A DNA stretch of 6,639 nucleotides from an uncultured Frankiales bacterium (GTDB taxonomy: Bacteria; Actinomycetota; Actinomycetes; Mycobacteriales; SCTD01), in contig CAMLIA010000214.1 of NCBI GenBank assembly GCA_946479905.1, positions 1-6,639 on the forward strand. Reading direction: 5' to 3'. Below are positions 6,434 through 6,639 of the stretch, in pieces. The position numbers were made by a program, and so were the translations under genes. A model generated the notes under the pieces. That model made no database searches. It had not been told where the DNA came from and saw nothing but the letters and a program-made list of their open reading frames with translations. Position 1 is the first letter of the stretch; every line of letters begins with the position of its first letter.

Positions 6434-6639
6434 CAGTCGTCCTTCTTCGCGAGCGCCTGGACGGCGCGGCTGGGTGAGGGGCGGCCGAGCTGCTCGGCCA
6501 TCCAGGTGCTGGTGCGGACCAGGGCGTCGAGGTCGACGCCCGTCTCGATGCCGAGGCCCTGCAGCTGCCACAGCAGGTCCTCGGTCGCGAGGTTGCCGGT
6601 GGCGCTCTTGGCGTAGGGGCAGCCGCCGAGGCCGCCGGC
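6433..6639 (-). CDS. Hydroxymethylglutaryl-CoA lyase, C-terminal 68 residues (N-terminus beyond window)
   Basis: The minus strand from the right edge reads 68 residues to a TGA at 6435-6433. It opens with AGGLGGCPYAKSATGN, the active-site loop signature of HMG-CoA lyase, whose cysteine (residue 7 of this fragment) is catalytic, and continues with LATEDLLWQLQGLGIETGVD (17-36), typical of the C-terminal helices of the family. The enzyme splits HMG-CoA into acetyl-CoA and acetoacetate, the last step of leucine catabolism. The TGA shares its A with the ATG of the acyl-CoA dehydrogenase, so the two form an operon, probably with further leucine-pathway genes to the right of the window. The family call is secure despite the short fragment; the gene name (hmgL, mvaB or liuE in different organisms) is left open. 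Confidence 0.9.
   Translation of the reverse strand, partial: AGGLGGCPYAKSATGNLATEDLLWQLQGLGIETGVDLDALVRTSTWMAEQLGRPSPSRAVQALAKKDD

Noticed and set aside
5366..6616. A 416-codon plus-strand frame over the acyl-CoA dehydrogenase.
   Set aside because: It is antisense to a full-length enzyme with all family motifs, and its composition is typical of shadow frames.

Overview
The window is GC-rich throughout and very strongly biased to G or C at third codon positions. Gene families and this composition point to a high-GC Gram-positive (Actinomycetota), perhaps near Nocardioidaceae. The phylum is fairly secure and the family is a guess. I find six protein-coding genes packed tightly, two of them cut by the window ends. 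I see no RNA gene, mobile element or CRISPR array, and no gene-free stretch over 300 bases.

Left part (1-2547, minus strand): two exported proteins that are probably co-transcribed. Reading along the minus strand, the first is a secreted M23-family zinc metallopeptidase (1222-2547) with an unusual C-terminal half made of about four related modules. After a 34-base gap comes a secreted Asp-box (BNR) beta-propeller protein (1-1187), whose C-terminus lies beyond the left edge. Together they look like a small surface or cell-wall module.

Centre (2548-4767): a 96-base divergent intergenic region holds a perfect 9-bp inverted repeat with a 4-base loop. On its plus side is a HelD-family superfamily 1 ATPase (2644-4767). 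This family removes stalled RNA polymerase from DNA and in actinobacteria is linked to rifamycin tolerance.

Right part (4764-6639, minus strand): the end of an HMG-CoA lyase gene (6433-6639, leucine catabolism) overlaps by one base the start of an acyl-CoA dehydrogenase gene (5282-6433). The two proteins probably act in one branched-chain acyl-CoA degradation route. Next comes a small stand-alone cyclic-nucleotide-binding-domain protein (4764-5198), which converges on helD so closely that the two stop codons share the palindrome CTAG.

The best leads are the intergenic palindrome, the convergent stop overlap, the repeated C-terminal modules of the peptidase, the catalytic-glutamate position in the dehydrogenase, and the HelD protein itself. 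I see no clear evidence for a wholly new multi-gene system.
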